64,000 nt of DNA from Desmonostoc geniculatum HA4340-LM1. GTDB taxonomy: Bacteria; Cyanobacteriota; Cyanobacteriia; Cyanobacteriales; Nostocaceae. The notes under the pieces are model-generated. The model searched no databases and was not told the DNA's origin. It was given only the letters and a program-made list of their open reading frames with translations. The stretch's first letter is position 1; each line of letters begins with the position of its first letter. Shown one piece after another: positions 17,518 to 27,163 of the stretch. The translations under genes were made by a program, and so were the position numbers. The stretch is taken from contig JAHHHB010000005.1 in NCBI GenBank assembly GCA_019359545.1, positions 113,223-177,222 on the forward strand, given 5' to 3'.

Positions 17518-18777
17518 ATGATGAGCAGAAAGTTATTAACTTTTTTCGGAGTGGCGATCGCAATGGCGATCGCTTTTATTGCTTTTCACAACCTACAATT
17601 AACAAGCAAACCCTTAGCCTCTACCGCAATTACCGTTAAACTCAGCGGTTGGGGAGGTAATCCTGTTGAGCAAAAACTCTTGAGACAGGTATTGCAAGAC
17701 TTTGAAGCACAGTATCCAGCTATTAAGGTCAAATATGAGGTGATTTCTGACCAATACATGGATGTAATCAAAACCCGCTTAGTTGGAGAAGCTGCACCTG
17801 ATGTCTTTTATTTAGATGCATTAGAAGCTCCTTTTTTGATGAGTCAAAATGTTCTGGAACCACTCGATAATTACATCACTCCCGAATTTGATCTAGCGGA
17901 TTTTGAAGATACTCTACTCGACAGCTTCAAATACCAAAACAAAATTTATGGTCTTCCTAAAGACTATTCCACCCTGGCGCTGTTTTATAACAAAAAATCC
18001 TTCGCCGCCGCTGGCTTGAGTAATCCGCCAGCGACTTGGGACGAACTACGCAGCTACTCAAAACAATTAACAGGCAAACTTAACAGATACGGGTTTGGAG
18101 AAATCCCGGAATTAGCGCGTCAGGCTTACAAAATCAAAGCCTTTGGTGGACAAGTCATAGACCAAAATGGCTATGCAACTTTTGCCAGTGAGGCAAGTTT
18201 GAAAGGTTTACAGTTAGTGATAGACCAGTATCAAAAAGATCGTTCTTCTGCCCAAAAATCTGATGTGGGGACAAACTCAGGTAGTGAAATGTTTGGTCAG
18301 AGTAAAGTGGCAATGGTAATTGAAGGTAACTGGGCAATTCCTTACTTAACTGAAACCTTTCCCCAAGTCGAGTTTGCTACTGCCCAACTGCCTACGATTA
18401 ATGATAAAAAAGGCACGATGGTGTTTACGGTTGCCTACGTGATGAACAAACAAGCACAGCACAAAGCCGAAGCTTGGGAATTGATTTCTTATCTCACAGG
18501 TAAAGCTGGGATGCAGAAGTGGACAGGAACAGGGTTTGCTTTGCCAACACGTCAATCAGTAGCAAAGAATTTAGGCTATGACCAAAATCCATTGCGATCG
18601 CCATTAGTAGCTGGTGTTGATTATGCTACACCTTGGCAGGTGGGTAAATATCCAGGGGCGATCGTCAATAATTTTGAGAATCAGTTTGTCAGTGCCTTAT
18701 TGGGGCAACAAGCATTAAAAAAGGCGATGGTGCGGGCACAAAATGCAGCTAATCAGCAGATTAAAGCTATAGATTGA
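17518..18777 (+). CDS. ABC transporter sugar-binding protein
   Basis: A 419-residue periplasmic binding protein of family 1 (MalE/UgpB type). An N-terminal membrane segment (residues 5-24) acts as signal peptide or anchor; there is no lipobox cysteine. Typical family features are DVFYLDALEAPFL, YGLPKDYSTLALFYNK and the C-terminal GMQKWTGTGFALPTRQSV. It should deliver a sugar, oligosaccharide or polyol to an importer. The two matching permease genes lie 8.7 kb downstream at 27472-29213, and no ATPase gene is in the window, so a shared ATPase elsewhere is expected. Two adjacent HIP1-like GGCGATCGC sites occur inside the signal peptide region. Confidence 0.9.
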   Translation: MMSRKLLTFFGVAIAMAIAFIAFHNLQLTSKPLASTAITVKLSGWGGNPVEQKLLRQVLQDFEAQYPAIKVKYEVISDQYMDVIKTRLVGEAAPDVFYLDALEAPFLMSQNVLEPLDNYITPEFDLADFEDTLLDSFKYQNKIYGLPKDYSTLALFYNKKSFAAAGLSNPPATWDELRSYSKQLTGKLNRYGFGEIPELARQAYKIKAFGGQVIDQNGYATFASEASLKGLQLVIDQYQKDRSSAQKSDVGTNSGSEMFGQSKVAMVIEGNWAIPYLTETFPQVEFATAQLPTINDKKGTMVFTVAYVMNKQAQHKAEAWELISYLTGKAGMQKWTGTGFALPTRQSVAKNLGYDQNPLRSPLVAGVDYATPWQVGKYPGAIVNNFENQFVSALLGQQALKKAMVRAQNAANQQIKAID

Positions 18778-18911
18778 TGCTTAATTTCAAATAAAATGCC
18801 TAATTATTTTGGGACATCAGGAATTATCTTTAAAAAACCTCTGTTTACCTTTGCGCTAACCTCCGCGTACTTTGCGTTAAAAAAATCCTGAATTCTGCCG
18901 TATTAAACTTC

Positions 18912-19844
18912 TTAATTCCCTTGCAACCACTCATCTAAACGAGACATTTCCACTGCCCGGTTCAACAGCAATCCATTAACCTCATTTGAACCGGAGTGGA
19001 GCGCTAAAATATAATATTTGCTGTTTATATTACTGATAATTGCACCTCCAGAAGCTCCCTGATTAGTATCACAGTTGTGGTACAAAAAATTATTCTGACG
19101 GCGGAGGATACTGCATCCCAGGTGAACGCCAGCAGTCATACTTTCACCAGCAGTTAGATTTTCATAACCTTTTTTCTTGGGGTTGGGAAAATCACCAGAA
19201 TAGCCGACTAAGGCAAATTTTTTCGTATCGCCAACCAAACTAGAAGATGGTAAGGATTTCCAGCCCAAATAACCATATTTTTTACCGATAGGCTTATTGA
19301 GTTTCAAAATCGCCCAGTCGTTTGCGTAATCGGCTAAAGTGCCATTTTTAAAGTCTGTGCCGTAATAAACATTAGTGGCATAAGCGACATCATTTTTACT
19401 TTTGACGACACCATTAACTAAGTTTGGCAGAAAGGCGATCGCTTGACTAACTTTTTGGGTTTCAGCGTTAACTACACAGTGAGCATTTGTCAAAACAACA
19501 TCTTCAGAAATCAACGTTCCCGTGCAACTGTAACCGCCACCATCAGCACTTACCCCCTCGATTTTACCAATGGCTGACCAAGGGTAGTTTCTGCTAGTCA
19601 TGGGAATACGGTCATCCTTTGAACCGATGATTACCCGTTCTTGTCCGGGGGGTTCCTCCTTTTGATTCAGTAGCGAAGGTTCTCCTTTTCCTTCTAGTTG
19701 AAATTCTCCAGGATTTTCAACCTTGGTAAAGCTGGGTGGGGTTTGTGGTTGGGCTGAGACTGAAGCCCAAATTCCCAAAATTCCGGCGCTCATTGTGGCT
19801 AAGCAGGGGAAAATAAATTGTGTGGATGGAAATATGCTTTTCAT
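18912..19844 (-). CDS. Secreted trypsin-like serine protease
   Basis: A 310-residue protein with a signal peptide (hydrophobic residues 10-30, cleavage near SAQ) and a chymotrypsin-fold domain. The catalytic triad is visible as H122 (LTNAHCVV), D176 (ANDWAILKL) and S265 (NQGASGGAII). A proline- and glutamate-rich linker of about 40 residues precedes the domain. There is no PDZ domain, so it is not a Deg protease; it is closer to the V8/glutamyl endopeptidase-like secreted enzymes. The pair C107/C123 and the pair C244/C259 may form disulfides. It should act in the periplasm or outside the cell. It seems monocistronic. Confidence 0.9.
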   Translation of the reverse strand: MKSIFPSTQFIFPCLATMSAGILGIWASVSAQPQTPPSFTKVENPGEFQLEGKGEPSLLNQKEEPPGQERVIIGSKDDRIPMTSRNYPWSAIGKIEGVSADGGGYSCTGTLISEDVVLTNAHCVVNAETQKVSQAIAFLPNLVNGVVKSKNDVAYATNVYYGTDFKNGTLADYANDWAILKLNKPIGKKYGYLGWKSLPSSSLVGDTKKFALVGYSGDFPNPKKKGYENLTAGESMTAGVHLGCSILRRQNNFLYHNCDTNQGASGGAIISNINSKYYILALHSGSNEVNGLLLNRAVEMSRLDEWLQGN

Positions 19845-19910
19845 GAAAAATCACTCCTGATAAATTTTGTCTTACAGTCTTGGCTACAAAGGGTAGGTTT
19901 TACCCCACCC

Positions 19911-19978
19911 TAACCCTCCCCTTATAAAGGGGAGGGAACTGGATTTTCCGATCTCCCCCCTTTCCAAGGGGGGATTAA
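19911..19978. repeat. C-rich hairpin repeats upstream of the protease gene
   Basis: Two adjacent inverted repeats, CCCTCCCC/GGGGAGGG and CCCCCCTTT/AAGGGGGG. These are common intergenic repeats in Nostoc; a terminator role for neither strand is obvious. Confidence 0.6.
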
Positions 19979-20060
19979 GGGGGGTAATTCGACCTTTGGA
20001 GAGCAAGAACCAAAGCCTCTCGGACTGTGGGGGAGAGGAATGGAAGCCGGGTTCCAATGT

Positions 20061-23000
20061 TCACCGCCACTCACCCAGCAGGGTAAAAGCCGACCAAGAA
20101 TAGGGATTACGCCACTTTTCTTGTTCCCACATTTTGAGTTGTGCGGCTCTGAGGGCAGCAGCCGGAGTTTTCCCTTGTTGCAACATTTGGGTGTAAAATT
20201 GGCTCATCAATAAAGATGTCGCTTCATCGTCAACGTTCCATAAAGACACCACCACCCGCGCTGCACCTGCATACATTAATCCTCTTGTCAACCCCACTAG
20301 CCCTTCTCCTTTAACTTCCTTACCCAGCCCGGTTTCACAGGCACTCAGCACTACCAACTCCGCCGGGAAGTTGAGGTTAAAGATATCAGTGAGGCGTAAA
20401 AAGCCTCTTTGGGACTTACCTTGTTTGTCTATCAGCGAAAGTACAATTCCTGATAACTCCGGTTCAGTGCTGTCTAGAAAGCCGTGGGTAGCAAAATGCA
20501 GCATCTTGTATTGACTTAGTTGCTGATTGGTAGCCCAGTTGTAGTTTGCGTCAAAACCAAAGGCTTGGATGTTCTCTGAGGGTGAGACAAGTTTGAGAAT
20601 TTCTTTCGCCTCTTGCTCTGTGCCTTGGAGTCTTTGAATTTCGCTGCGGTTGATGTTTCTCGTAGACCGCTTCAGGGCAGACTCTTCTAGTTGCTGGTCA
20701 ATGTTATTATTAGCAACGTTGGAAGATTTGCCTGTTACTCGCTGATCATTAGCGCTAAACACTGGATCTGCAAGGATGGCGAGGGTTTTCGGTGCTTTTG
20801 TGCGCCCTTTAATTTGTTTCCTGAGAATGGTAATGGTGGAGGCGGAAGGTAGAGAGATAATTTCATGGTTGACAACCAAGGGTTTATAATCTGACCCATC
20901 CCTGGATTTGGTTGATGTCGTTAATGCTGCAAAGGGAATGTATTGTAAAGCTTCATCGCCAACAATTACTAGGCGTTTTTGCCCCAACTTATCAGCAACA
21001 GGCGCGAGGATAAGTTGACTCAGTTCATTAGCAGCTTTAGCCGTTTCTTCTGGGGAAACTCCCAGCATCCCCGGATTTCTTAAATAATTGTTGTATAAAT
21101 TCTTGGCTGCTTTGTCTATCTTTTCCCGTCCTGGGAGTTCATAGCTATGGAGAGAGTTGGGTGTGACAGCCCAAAGATAGCTACGTTGTTCACCTAAAGA
21201 ATATTGCAATAGCAGTGTGTCTTTATCTAGTTGTTGCTGAATTTGCTTGAGAGTCAGAGGTTGGGGATATATCAAATCGGCATATTCAGGGTTCTTGGCG
21301 CGGATTTTGACCTCAAGTTCTCGCTGTTGTTTGAGTAAGTCTTGGATTTGTTGTTTGGTGTTGGTTAAAAGTTGTTCTGGGGTTTCTTTTTTAGATGATA
21401 GTTCTGATAATAATTTTTCCTGAGCATTGATTTGCCATTGCAAACTAGTTTCCTCTGCTAAAAGTTTTGGGTCAATGCCTTTACGGATGTCTATGTTTGC
21501 TTCCGTTAGTAGTTCAATTAGACCACGGGCGCGAGAGCGATCGCTAACTTCCAGTGCCAATGCATCGTATCCTTTTGATGGGTCTTTTTTGTGCAGTTGC
21601 ATCAGCAGGTCGGTGTAGAACTTGTAAACGTCTTGCTTTGATGCAAAGTAAGAAGCGCGTAGTTCTTTGTCAGCTATTTTGGTGCGTAAATCTTCAATGA
21701 TTTCAATAGCTGCTTGAATATGTGTTTGTGCTTGTTTTAGATTACCGCGATCGCGTTCTAGAAAAGCCATATAAAATAGGGTGTTGGCTTCTCCTCCCCT
21801 GTCCCCCACTGCACGGCGTATGGGTAAAGCTTGGTTGAAGTATTTGAGTGCTTCTTGCTTTTCTCCTAATGAGGAGTAGACACCGCCAATATTGTGGAGG
21901 GTGTTGGCTTCCCCTCTCTTATCCCCCACTGCACGGCGTATGGGTAAAGCTTGGTTGTAGTATTTGAGCGCTTGTTGCTTTTCTCCTAAATCAGAGTAGA
22001 CAGCGCCAATATTGTTGAGCGTGTTGGCTTCCCCTCCCTTGTCTGTTACTGCACGGCGTACGAGCAAAGCTTGATTGTAGTATTTGAGCGCTTGTTGCTT
22101 TTCTCCTAAATCAGAGTAGACAGCGCCAATATTGTTGAGGGTGGTGGCTTCTCCTTCCCTCTTACTCACGGCACGAAATATGGGTAAAGCTTGGTTATAG
22201 TATTTGAGTGCTTCTTGCTTTTCTCCTAATGAGTCGTAGATAAAGCCAATATTGTTGAGGGTGGCGGCTTCCCCTTCCCTCTTGCTCACGGCACGAAATA
22301 TGGGTAAGGCTTGGTTATAGTATTTGAGTGCTTCTTGTTTTTCTCCTAAATCGTCGTAGACATTGCCAATATTGTTGAGGGTGATGGCTTCCCCTTCTTT
22401 GTCTGTTACTGCACGGGTTATGGATAAAGCTTGGTTGAGGTATTTGAGCGCTTCTTGCTTTTCTCCTAATGAGTCGTAGATACCGCCAATATTGTTGAGG
22501 GTGGCGGCTTCCCCTTCTTTGTCTGTTACTGCACGGGTTATGGATAAAGCTTGGTTGAGGTATTTGAGCGCTTCTTGCTTTTCTCCTAATGAGTCGTAGA
22601 CACTGCCAATATTGTGGAGGGTGAGCGCTTCCATTGTTCTGTCCTCCACTGCACGGGTTATGGGTAAAGCTTGGTTAAGGTATTTGAGCGCTTCTTGCTT
22701 TTCTCCTAAATCGGAGTAGACAGTGCCAATATTATTGAGCGTGGTGGCTTCCATTTTTCTGTCTGCTATGGCACGGAATATGAGTAAAGCTTGGTTGTAG
22801 TATTTGAGCGCTTGTTGCTTTTCTCCTAAATCGGAGTAAACATTGCCAATAGTGGTAAGGGTGATGGCTTCCCCTCTTTTTCCCACCACTGCACGGAATA
22901 TGAGTAAAGCTTGGTTGAGGTATTTGAGCGCTTGTTGCTTTTCTCCTAAATCGTCGTAGATACTGCCAATATTTTTGAGTGTGGTGGCTTCGCTTTTTCT

Positions 23001-23543
23001 GTCTTCTATGGCACGGAATATGAGTAAAGCTTGGTTGTAGTATTTGAGTGCTTCTTGTTTTTCTCCTAAATCAGAGTAAACACCGCCAATATTGTTGAGG
23101 ATGGTGGCTTCCCCTCTCCTTTCCAGTACTGCACGGCTTATAGGTAAAGCTTGGTTGTAGTATTTAAGTGCTTGTTGCTTTTCTCCTAAATCGTCGTAGG
23201 CAGAGCCAATAGTGTTGAGGGTGTTGGCTTCCCAGCGTTTATCATCAACTTGCTGCCAAAGCTTCAGCGCTTCTTGCAATTTTTCAAGTGCCTGTCTCAG
23301 TGATTCTGCTGTCCCTTGTTGATAAAGTTCCAAAGCTTCTTGAGAAAGCTGTTCCGCAGCAGCGCGAGTGGCATTTTGTTGAGTGGTTCCTGACTGCTGT
23401 GCTATCTGCAACCCTCGGTTTCTCGATGCCGCCCCCACACCATCAGCAAGCATTACCGCACTCAGCAATAAAGTTAAACTGTAGCGGGTGAATTTTGGTA
23501 GAAACCACCAGCAAACCCGTTGAGACTTTGCACTCCTCTTCAT
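20061..23543 (-). CDS. TPR-repeat protein with C-terminal CHAT protease domain
   Basis: A 1160-residue protein. A hydrophobic segment near residues 20-40 suggests export or membrane anchoring. It is followed by twelve nearly identical 40-residue TPR units carrying LGEKQxALKYxNQAL, then a helical linker, then a CHAT domain. The caspase-like dyad is H1020 (LHFATHGFLDS) and C1069 (VVLSACETGLG). CHAT proteins of this build are abundant in cyanobacteria; HetF of Anabaena, needed for heterocyst differentiation, is a relative, and other CHAT proteases act in defence. The TPR block should bind a partner that controls the protease. The repeats are close to identical at DNA level, suggesting recent expansion or gene conversion. 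The target is unknown. Confidence 0.9.
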   Translation of the reverse strand: MKRSAKSQRVCWWFLPKFTRYSLTLLLSAVMLADGVGAASRNRGLQIAQQSGTTQQNATRAAAEQLSQEALELYQQGTAESLRQALEKLQEALKLWQQVDDKRWEANTLNTIGSAYDDLGEKQQALKYYNQALPISRAVLERRGEATILNNIGGVYSDLGEKQEALKYYNQALLIFRAIEDRKSEATTLKNIGSIYDDLGEKQQALKYLNQALLIFRAVVGKRGEAITLTTIGNVYSDLGEKQQALKYYNQALLIFRAIADRKMEATTLNNIGTVYSDLGEKQEALKYLNQALPITRAVEDRTMEALTLHNIGSVYDSLGEKQEALKYLNQALSITRAVTDKEGEAATLNNIGGIYDSLGEKQEALKYLNQALSITRAVTDKEGEAITLNNIGNVYDDLGEKQEALKYYNQALPIFRAVSKREGEAATLNNIGFIYDSLGEKQEALKYYNQALPIFRAVSKREGEATTLNNIGAVYSDLGEKQQALKYYNQALLVRRAVTDKGGEANTLNNIGAVYSDLGEKQQALKYYNQALPIRRAVGDKRGEANTLHNIGGVYSSLGEKQEALKYFNQALPIRRAVGDRGGEANTLFYMAFLERDRGNLKQAQTHIQAAIEIIEDLRTKIADKELRASYFASKQDVYKFYTDLLMQLHKKDPSKGYDALALEVSDRSRARGLIELLTEANIDIRKGIDPKLLAEETSLQWQINAQEKLLSELSSKKETPEQLLTNTKQQIQDLLKQQRELEVKIRAKNPEYADLIYPQPLTLKQIQQQLDKDTLLLQYSLGEQRSYLWAVTPNSLHSYELPGREKIDKAAKNLYNNYLRNPGMLGVSPEETAKAANELSQLILAPVADKLGQKRLVIVGDEALQYIPFAALTTSTKSRDGSDYKPLVVNHEIISLPSASTITILRKQIKGRTKAPKTLAILADPVFSANDQRVTGKSSNVANNNIDQQLEESALKRSTRNINRSEIQRLQGTEQEAKEILKLVSPSENIQAFGFDANYNWATNQQLSQYKMLHFATHGFLDSTEPELSGIVLSLIDKQGKSQRGFLRLTDIFNLNFPAELVVLSACETGLGKEVKGEGLVGLTRGLMYAGAARVVVSLWNVDDEATSLLMSQFYTQMLQQGKTPAAALRAAQLKMWEQEKWRNPYSWSAFTLLGEWR
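21790..23230. repeat. Twelve 120-bp coding repeats (TPR units)
   Basis: Each unit begins with a conserved core such as GCTTTTCTCCTAA and is 120 bp long without length variation. They encode the TPR array of the CHAT protein. Confidence 0.9.
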
Positions 23544-23868
23544 TCTTTAGCCTCACAGCCTCAATCAGTGATTATTTCCAGCCCTATCCTGTCGGCATCA
23601 ATTCCGATTATTAGTAAATTATTTAATTGTCGCCAGTAATATTGCTGAAACTTTATGTTGATTTTATGGGTGCAGCTAGCGGACTCATCTGTGGTTGCAG
23701 TTTTGGTAACAGATTTTTTTCGCGGCTAGGGAGGAGGGGAAAATGAGAAGAAGAGAAAATTTCTCGTGAAGGGCGAGATCCCCGACTTTTCAAAAAAGTC
23801 GGGGATCTAGGGATCTGATTAAGCAATGACTTAAAATTATAGATGTTAGTCAACAATAGCAAATAACT
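23544..23868. other. Intergenic region with a GATCCCCGAC hairpin
   Basis: An inverted repeat AGATCCCCGACTT/AAGTCGGGGATCT lies at 23779-23810. The same hairpin type occurs at 49336-49368. The rest, between the divergent CHAT gene and the toxin-antitoxin pair, has no gene and should contain the promoters of both. Confidence 0.6.
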
Positions 23869-24090
23869 ATGCATCCCCTATTAAAGGTTGATATTTCCCA
23901 ATTAAGTGTATCCGAACGAATACAACTTGCAGAGGACTTATGGGATAGCATTCTGACTGACACTAATACAGTAACTCTGAGCGACGAGCAAAAACAAGAA
24001 TTGGATAGACGTTTAGAAACACATCGTCAAAACCCAAACCAGGGTTCAACCTGGGAAGAGGTTAAGCAAAGACTGGGTTTTTCTCAATGA
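23869..24090 (+). CDS. Antitoxin of a ParE-type toxin-antitoxin pair
   Basis: A 73-residue protein of the putative addiction module component family. Its pattern is a short N-terminal segment, SVSERIQLAEDLWDSI, and a C-terminal toxin-binding tail with LETHRQNPNQGSTWEEVK. This is the common partner of RelE/ParE toxins in cyanobacteria. It should neutralise the toxin by wrapping around it and probably represses its own promoter. Its stop codon overlaps the start of the toxin gene by four bases (ATGA), which ensures coupled translation. Confidence 0.88.
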   Translation: MHPLLKVDISQLSVSERIQLAEDLWDSILTDTNTVTLSDEQKQELDRRLETHRQNPNQGSTWEEVKQRLGFSQ

Positions 24091-24386
24091 TTTATCAGTT
24101 AATTATTAGCCGAGAAGCAGAGCTTGATATCCAAGATGGTTTTGAATGGTACGAGCAACGTAGTTCTGGATTAGGTTCAGAATTTGTACGTGCTGTCGAT
24201 AGCAGTTTGGCATTAATCGGACGCAACCCTTTAGCTTATCCTCAAGTATATCGACAAGTACGACGAGTTTTAATACGTCGATTTCCTTATGGAGTGATGT
24301 ATATTTTGTCTGAAGATGTAATTACTATTATCGCCTGCTTTCACGTCAAACGCGACCCTAAACAATGGCAAGATAGAAATATTTGA
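24087..24386 (+). CDS. RelE/ParE-family toxin
   Basis: A 99-residue protein with the ParE/RelE fold. Recognisable features are the N-terminal YQLIISREAELDIQDGFEWY, the helix with GSEFVRAVD, the strand RRVLIRRFPYGVMYIL and the C-terminal IIACFHVKRDPKQW. ParE proteins poison DNA gyrase and RelE proteins cleave mRNA on the ribosome. The C-terminal end here fits the ParE side of the family better, but the target cannot be decided by eye. Overlaps the antitoxin gene by four bases. Confidence 0.88.
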   Translation: MIYQLIISREAELDIQDGFEWYEQRSSGLGSEFVRAVDSSLALIGRNPLAYPQVYRQVRRVLIRRFPYGVMYILSEDVITIIACFHVKRDPKQWQDRNI

Positions 24387-24541
24387 AAGTCTGGCGATCG
24401 CTCAACAAAACTATACACAATCAAAAGCGATCGTTGAAGCTCGCATTCTGTTTCTCGCCGATTGCACATTCTCACATTTCAACGATCCTGAATGGGAGGG
24501 TGAACCCCTAGAACCTGTTCTTGTCAAAATTTCCAGAGGCC

Positions 24542-24653
24542 AGACGCGATAAATCGCCGTCTCTACAAAGGAATGATTCTTGTAGAGACGGCGATTTATC
24601 GCGTCTTTGGAATTTAGAATTTTAATCAAAAAACCTTAACCAAACCGTATTGG
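24542..24653. mobile_element. MITE with a long internal palindrome (partial copy)
   Basis: AGACGCGATAAATCGCCGTC (then TCTACAA) and its exact reverse complement form a 27-bp hairpin at 24542-24606. The right end TTAACCAAACCGTATTGG (24636-24653) matches the end of the complete copy at 63354-63488. The left terminal repeat is missing or diverged. Confidence 0.65.
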
Positions 24654-24679
24654 GGAGGAATCAGATAATTGGCTTATTA

Positions 24680-27127
24680 CTAATCCAATGCCCATTCTAA
24701 TTTCAGAGTTTCCAACTTAGGATTCTTCACACTCATTCTTTTACACTCTTCTAAAAATTCCTTGACTTGTTCTTCATTAAGACTTAACCCGCCATCTTGC
24801 AGATTATTGATGTAACTAATAACATCTGAAGTTGTCAAAGCGGAACTTATTTCCTCTAAAATAATAGCATTTTTAAGTTCCCGACAAACCAATTCAATGT
24901 CAGATGAAGTAAACCTTGCACTTTTGTCAGCTAAAATTTCAAAATTCACTAGCTGATTCATATCTATTTTTAACAGATAGTGTTTGAATAAATCTATTCT
25001 TTCTAATCTATCTGGTGGAAAAATAGGAATCTTCCAATCCAATCTCCCAGAACGTTTCAAAGCACTATCAATACCACTCAAATAGTTAGTGGCAGCAATG
25101 ACAATTACATCACTATTTTGAAGATTATTTAATTCTATCAGTAATTGGTTAATGGTTGCTTTTTGGTCTGTGTGTGCGTTATCTTCGTTACGGTTAAACC
25201 CAATACTGTCTAACTCATCAATGAATAAAAGCGAAGGAGCTTTTTTCTTAGCCTGAGCAAAGATATCTCGGATATTTTTTTGACTTTGACCAATCCAAAC
25301 ACTGACAATATCAGCAGGAGAAAACTTAAAGAAATATCTCCCAGATTCATTAGCAAAGGCATTTGCCAGTAGAGTTTTACCGCATCCTGGTAAACCATAG
25401 AAGAGAATTCCGCCAATTGAACCTTTGTATCCTTTAGATTGCAGCTTTAGGAGTTTAGTTAGTTTTTCTTTTTCTTCGTTTAGCCCTTTGACTTGGCTAA
25501 AGTCAAGCTTCAATTCTTTGACGCGATTAGTAATTGGATATGCTGGTACTAAACTAGGTTTTTTAGCCGCATATTCAAAAGATGGATAGTCGATAGAATC
25601 AAATGAGACTGGGACTAATTGGTGATTTTCATAGTCAGGAGCCATGATTATAACCTGGAAGCGATCGCCATAATATCCAGAAAGCTTATATTCTAATATT
25701 TCCTTAGCTTTTTTCAGTTGATAATAGTTGCGTGCGATCTCAAAACCGGGAATTACCAACCAAAGGCTTTCTAGTTGATTCGGCCACACTTTTGATTTTC
25801 TCAAAACTCTTTTAATTTGATCTAAAAAGAGGTTATTATCCTGAAATTCATGATATTGGAGAGTTTCTATTTCAACTACTACCTGATTGTTGACATAAAC
25901 TTCTATGATTTCACTTTGGTATTCTTCATCGTCATCGGAGGTATCTTCATCTATTGTTTCTTCATCTCTGGAAGTCAACTCAACTTCACAGCCAATCTGA
26001 GATAATTCATATCCTAGACTTTCTAAAGTTTTAATAGCAAAATACTTGAGATAAATATATTCTTTACTTTCCTGTTGCCACTTTAGACTATAAAAATGTT
26101 CACATTTCATCTTTAGAAACAACTGTGATTCAGCTTGTATTTGAGCTTTTTGTAATTCTAGAAAATAATCTCCTAAAGATGCATCATCTTCCTCTATTTG
26201 ATAATATGGAAGTTCTAGTAGTAGACGGAAATGGGCGTATACTTCTTCTTTGTATTCAATAGACGCTTCATTTGGGTATTTACATCTGAGAGTAAAAGTA
26301 AAAGGAATTTTGTGGGCAACTCTATCTACTAAGTATCCGAAAGCATCTTCTTGCTGATGCGCTTGAATTTCTAAGAGGGATGGACAATGAAATACAATAA
26401 AGAATTGTTCAGAATTATATTTATTTGCATATAATGATATCTGTTCAAACTGTTGGTCAAATTTTTCTGAATCAAGTAATTCTAAACCAGTGTTCCCAAG
26501 GATGATGCTGTCCATAGTTGAGCGAGGAAACTGAAAAATATTAGCATCGGTGACAGAATTTTCTTGCTCATTTTCACAGTCTTCATCTGAAGCCAGACTG
26601 GTAGCAATTTTTCGATGAGCATTTTTCGGTATACTATTACTACCTCCGTATTGATACTTTCTAATTAATTCATAATTAAATATTTTGACAACAATATCAC
26701 AAAAGAAATCATCTACTTGTGGAATCACAAAAATACCTACTGGCTGGTGAGAATCTAAACATGCTTGGAATCGTTCATATTCTTCATCAGAGCCAAAATC
26801 AAATAAGTAGTAGAAAAAATCATGCTTAACTGTAATTTCCTGTCTGAGTTTCGCTGAAATTAATTGAGAATCAGTAACTTGATTTCTTGGTTCTACACCT
26901 TTAACAGCAATAGCTATTTTTGTATCTAAGGGAATATGCAAATCTAATACAGGATTGGCAGAAAGCCCCAGTTCATCAAGAGCAGTATTAAAATCATTGA
27001 CGAATGATTGACTTCTACGCTGGTAGCCAAACTGTTCTATGATCGTTTTGACTCGGAGGCTTTTTTTGGTTTTACCAGTTCTCTGAAGTTCATTTTTAAT
27101 CGAACGTAAGTAGGCTGTATATGACAT
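24680..27127 (-). CDS. AAA+ ATPase with long N-terminal region of unknown function
   Basis: From the ATG at 27127, which has AGGA seven bases upstream, the product is 815 residues; an ATG at 27163 would add 12. The last third is a classical AAA module: Walker A GLPGCGKT, Walker B LLFIDELD, sensor 1 in IAATNYLSGID and arginine finger region KRSGRLDW. It most resembles Cdc48/FtsH-type modules. The first 550 residues match no family I recognise. They include a stretch with a helix, an acidic insert and the strands IIEVYVNNQVVVEIET, somewhat like a nuclease core but without a clear D-ExK set. No transmembrane segment or protease site is seen. It could be an unfoldase or a defence ATPase. It stands alone between MITE DNA and ABC permease genes. 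Confidence 0.75.
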   Translation of the reverse strand: MSYTAYLRSIKNELQRTGKTKKSLRVKTIIEQFGYQRRSQSFVNDFNTALDELGLSANPVLDLHIPLDTKIAIAVKGVEPRNQVTDSQLISAKLRQEITVKHDFFYYLFDFGSDEEYERFQACLDSHQPVGIFVIPQVDDFFCDIVVKIFNYELIRKYQYGGSNSIPKNAHRKIATSLASDEDCENEQENSVTDANIFQFPRSTMDSIILGNTGLELLDSEKFDQQFEQISLYANKYNSEQFFIVFHCPSLLEIQAHQQEDAFGYLVDRVAHKIPFTFTLRCKYPNEASIEYKEEVYAHFRLLLELPYYQIEEDDASLGDYFLELQKAQIQAESQLFLKMKCEHFYSLKWQQESKEYIYLKYFAIKTLESLGYELSQIGCEVELTSRDEETIDEDTSDDDEEYQSEIIEVYVNNQVVVEIETLQYHEFQDNNLFLDQIKRVLRKSKVWPNQLESLWLVIPGFEIARNYYQLKKAKEILEYKLSGYYGDRFQVIIMAPDYENHQLVPVSFDSIDYPSFEYAAKKPSLVPAYPITNRVKELKLDFSQVKGLNEEKEKLTKLLKLQSKGYKGSIGGILFYGLPGCGKTLLANAFANESGRYFFKFSPADIVSVWIGQSQKNIRDIFAQAKKKAPSLLFIDELDSIGFNRNEDNAHTDQKATINQLLIELNNLQNSDVIVIAATNYLSGIDSALKRSGRLDWKIPIFPPDRLERIDLFKHYLLKIDMNQLVNFEILADKSARFTSSDIELVCRELKNAIILEEISSALTTSDVISYINNLQDGGLSLNEEQVKEFLEECKRMSVKNPKLETLKLEWALD

Positions 27128-27163
27128 TTTGTATCCTATTGCTTGAGTAGGGTTAATTAGCAT

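Noticed and set aside
24411..24629. Minus-strand frame of 72 codons after the toxin gene
   Set aside because: It lies mostly inside a palindromic MITE and has no protein-like pattern.
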